Virus record (IMG/VR): IMGVR_UViG_3300027985_000907
Coordinates: 1-41,987 of that record
Length of the DNA: 41,987 bases
Strand: one strand, 5' to 3'
From: a virus
The notes under the pieces: model-generated
Seen by the model: only the letters and a program-made list of their open reading frames with translations
What the model was told of the DNA's origin: nothing
Database searches by the model: none
In this document: piece by piece, positions 40,505 through 41,987 of the stretch
Layout of the letters: each line of letters opens with the position of its first letter
Position numbering within the stretch: position 1 is the stretch's first letter
Made by a program: the position numbers and the translations under genes

Positions 40505-41846
40505 GTGGGCAAATTGAGAAGTGTTTTATTGGTCGACGATGAAATATACGTATTAGAGAGAATAAAACGAATCATTCAGTGGGAGAAATATGGTTATGAG
40601 GTTGTGGGTGCTGTCACGAGCGGCGAGAAAGCCATATCGTTTTTAAAAAATACAAAAGTCGATGTTGTGATATCCGATATTAATATGCCTATGATGAGTG
40701 GGCTGGAATTGTATGACTGGCTGAATAGACAAGCCGATTTGCGAATATATAAAGTGATACTGACAGGATATGCTGATTTTGAATATGCGAAACAAGCCAT
40801 ATGCTATGGCGTAAAGGATTATTTATTAAAACCGATCAATACAGAAGAATTGATTTTATGTTTATCAAAAGCGAAAAAGGCGATTGATATGGCAAAAGAT
40901 CAATATTCACATATAAAAGCGACAAAGACGCTCACGGATAATAAGAATAAGAACTGCTTACTAAACTTTTTAAAGTGGAATATCACTTTAGATGAGCTTA
41001 AGAACAATACAAAACTGCCGGAAATGCTCCGTGAGGATATTAAGGCAGTTTGCTGCATCATTACAATAAATGCTGAAGAAAAATGGAGAGACAAGAAAGA
41101 GCAATGCAAGCAGAACGTTATTAATTTATTTAACAGCGTGTTGAAAGAAAAAACGGCAAATTTCTACATGGTTGAAGATCAAATGGATATAATCATTCTA
41201 TTCAATACGGATATGTTTAAAGACAGTCTTTTTAAGATTTTAAAGCCGTGTATAGATAAGATAAATACGAAGTTTATTGATGTTCATGTCATTTGCTACA
41301 TTGGAAAAACAACAACGGGATTGGAAGATTTGCCGAAAGCATACGGTACCGCGTTGTACGTGATGAGGAATCATGTGTTTTCAAGTTCAAAAAGTGTTGT
41401 CACATTTGCTGATTTGGTTTTTACAAACAACACGAAAGACATGATTCAAAAGCATCTGCTAAGAATCAAAGTGTTTTTTAACTGCAAAGATAGCAGCAGT
41501 CTCTGTCAAGAAATAATGAAAATTTTTGAGCCAAAAGAAGAATCAAGCCCATCCTATAATAATATTTTGTGGATTGTCGACGCTTTAAATGATATGATTC
41601 AAGAAATTGCGTTTGAAAACGGGATAGACAAAGCTGAAATCATTGAGAACTACTATCCCGCTGAAAAATTACTGACTAACAAAATAAACACTCAAGATTT
41701 GGTGCGATACTTTAATGACAGGTTTCAAGCATTAAGTGAAACGCTCAAAGGATTCAATAAAAACAAGAGCTATTCAGACATAATCAAAAAGGTCATTTTA
41801 TATATAGAAAACAACTATATGGTGGAAGACTTGAATGTTAAAAAAA
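40505..41846 (+). pseudogene. YesN-type response regulator, truncated by an insertion sequence
   Basis: The N-terminal receiver domain is intact (VLLVDDEIYVLERIKRII, phospho-acceptor Asp58 in VVISDINMPMMSG, LTGYADFEYAK, KDYLLKPI). A long middle region follows. The C-terminal AraC-type DNA-binding domain should begin at about KKVILYIENNYMVEDLNVKK, but insertion-sequence DNA enters at about 41847, adding a foreign tail that ends at 41893. The regulator therefore lacks its helix-turn-helix. Start is GTG 40505 or TTG 40514 (MRSVLLVDDE). Confidence 0.88.
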
Positions 41847-41987
41847 GAGAGCGTATCGGAAATTGTGTAAAGCTCCATTGTCAGATAAAATAACAACTGA
41901 CGATGGAGGTTTTTAATTATGGCACAAAAACGAGAGAAAAGTGCACTTCGAAGACTAATCGACGAGCGCGGTATCAATGACTTGGCC
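41847..41987 (+). mobile_element. Left end of an insertion sequence, probably IS256 family
   Basis: The response regulator coding sequence stops resembling its family after the A run at 41840-41846. From GAGAGCGTATCGGAAATTGT the sequence is noncoding and looks like an inverted-repeat end, then a ribosome site and a transposase start. The right end is outside the window. Confidence 0.65.
41919..41987 (+). CDS. Transposase N-terminus, probably IS256 family (partial)
   Basis: Only 23 codons are visible, beginning MAQKREKSALRRLIDERGI and ending at the window edge. GGAGG lies upstream. The sequence resembles the start of IS256-family transposases, but the catalytic DDE region is outside the window. 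Confidence 0.55.
   Translation, partial: MAQKREKSALRRLIDERGINDLA

Overview
The window is an almost complete temperate siphovirus prophage of about 37.3 kb (541-37799) in the chromosome of an anaerobic, probably clostridial Firmicute. The host assignment rests on the end of a methyltransferase-type corrinoid protein at the left edge, a YesM/YesN-type two-component pair at the right, strong AGGAGG ribosome sites throughout, and an HK97-type phage with Firmicute-style modules. No species is called.

Host flanks: a corrinoid-protein end (2-154), then a peroxiredoxin gene cut in two by the prophage (339-540 and 37800-38308). Joining the halves at the attachment site restores one open frame, and the break lies one codon before the peroxidatic cysteine. 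To the right are a sensor kinase (38769-40499) and a response regulator whose DNA-binding end is removed by a new insertion sequence (from 41847, apparently IS256-like).

Prophage layout: (i) a leftward lysogeny module with a large serine integrase next to attL, a small membrane protein, an ImmA-like protein and a CI-like repressor; (ii) an operator region with a consensus rightward promoter and a Cro-like gene; (iii) an early region of small proteins, two tRNA-type genes and a strongly structured noncoding stretch (6242-6489); (iv) a recombination and DNA-modification block with a RecU-like resolvase, an N-terminally shortened DNA methylase, a C5-cytosine methylase with a seven-repeat recognition region and a PAPS-reductase-family protein; (v) a replication-like protein, a DUF5131 protein, an ASCH-like protein and late regulators; (vi) a reverse-strand gene with its own promoter (18786-19070); (vii) HNH nuclease, terminase, portal, ClpP-like protease, HK97 capsid, connectors, tail tube, frameshifted tail chaperone, tape measure and tail tip; (viii) LysM protein and holin-like proteins; (ix) a HicAB toxin-antitoxin cassette beside attR.

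The most unusual signals are a heptamer, GCGGCGG, that I count at about 50 loci on the + strand of the prophage and at none on the - strand; a multi-helix RNA candidate with a 9-bp loop-loop complementarity and an encoded ACCA end; the reversible split of the peroxiredoxin at its active site; a textbook -1 frameshift site; and a DNA methylase lacking the region where its catalytic motif IV is expected.
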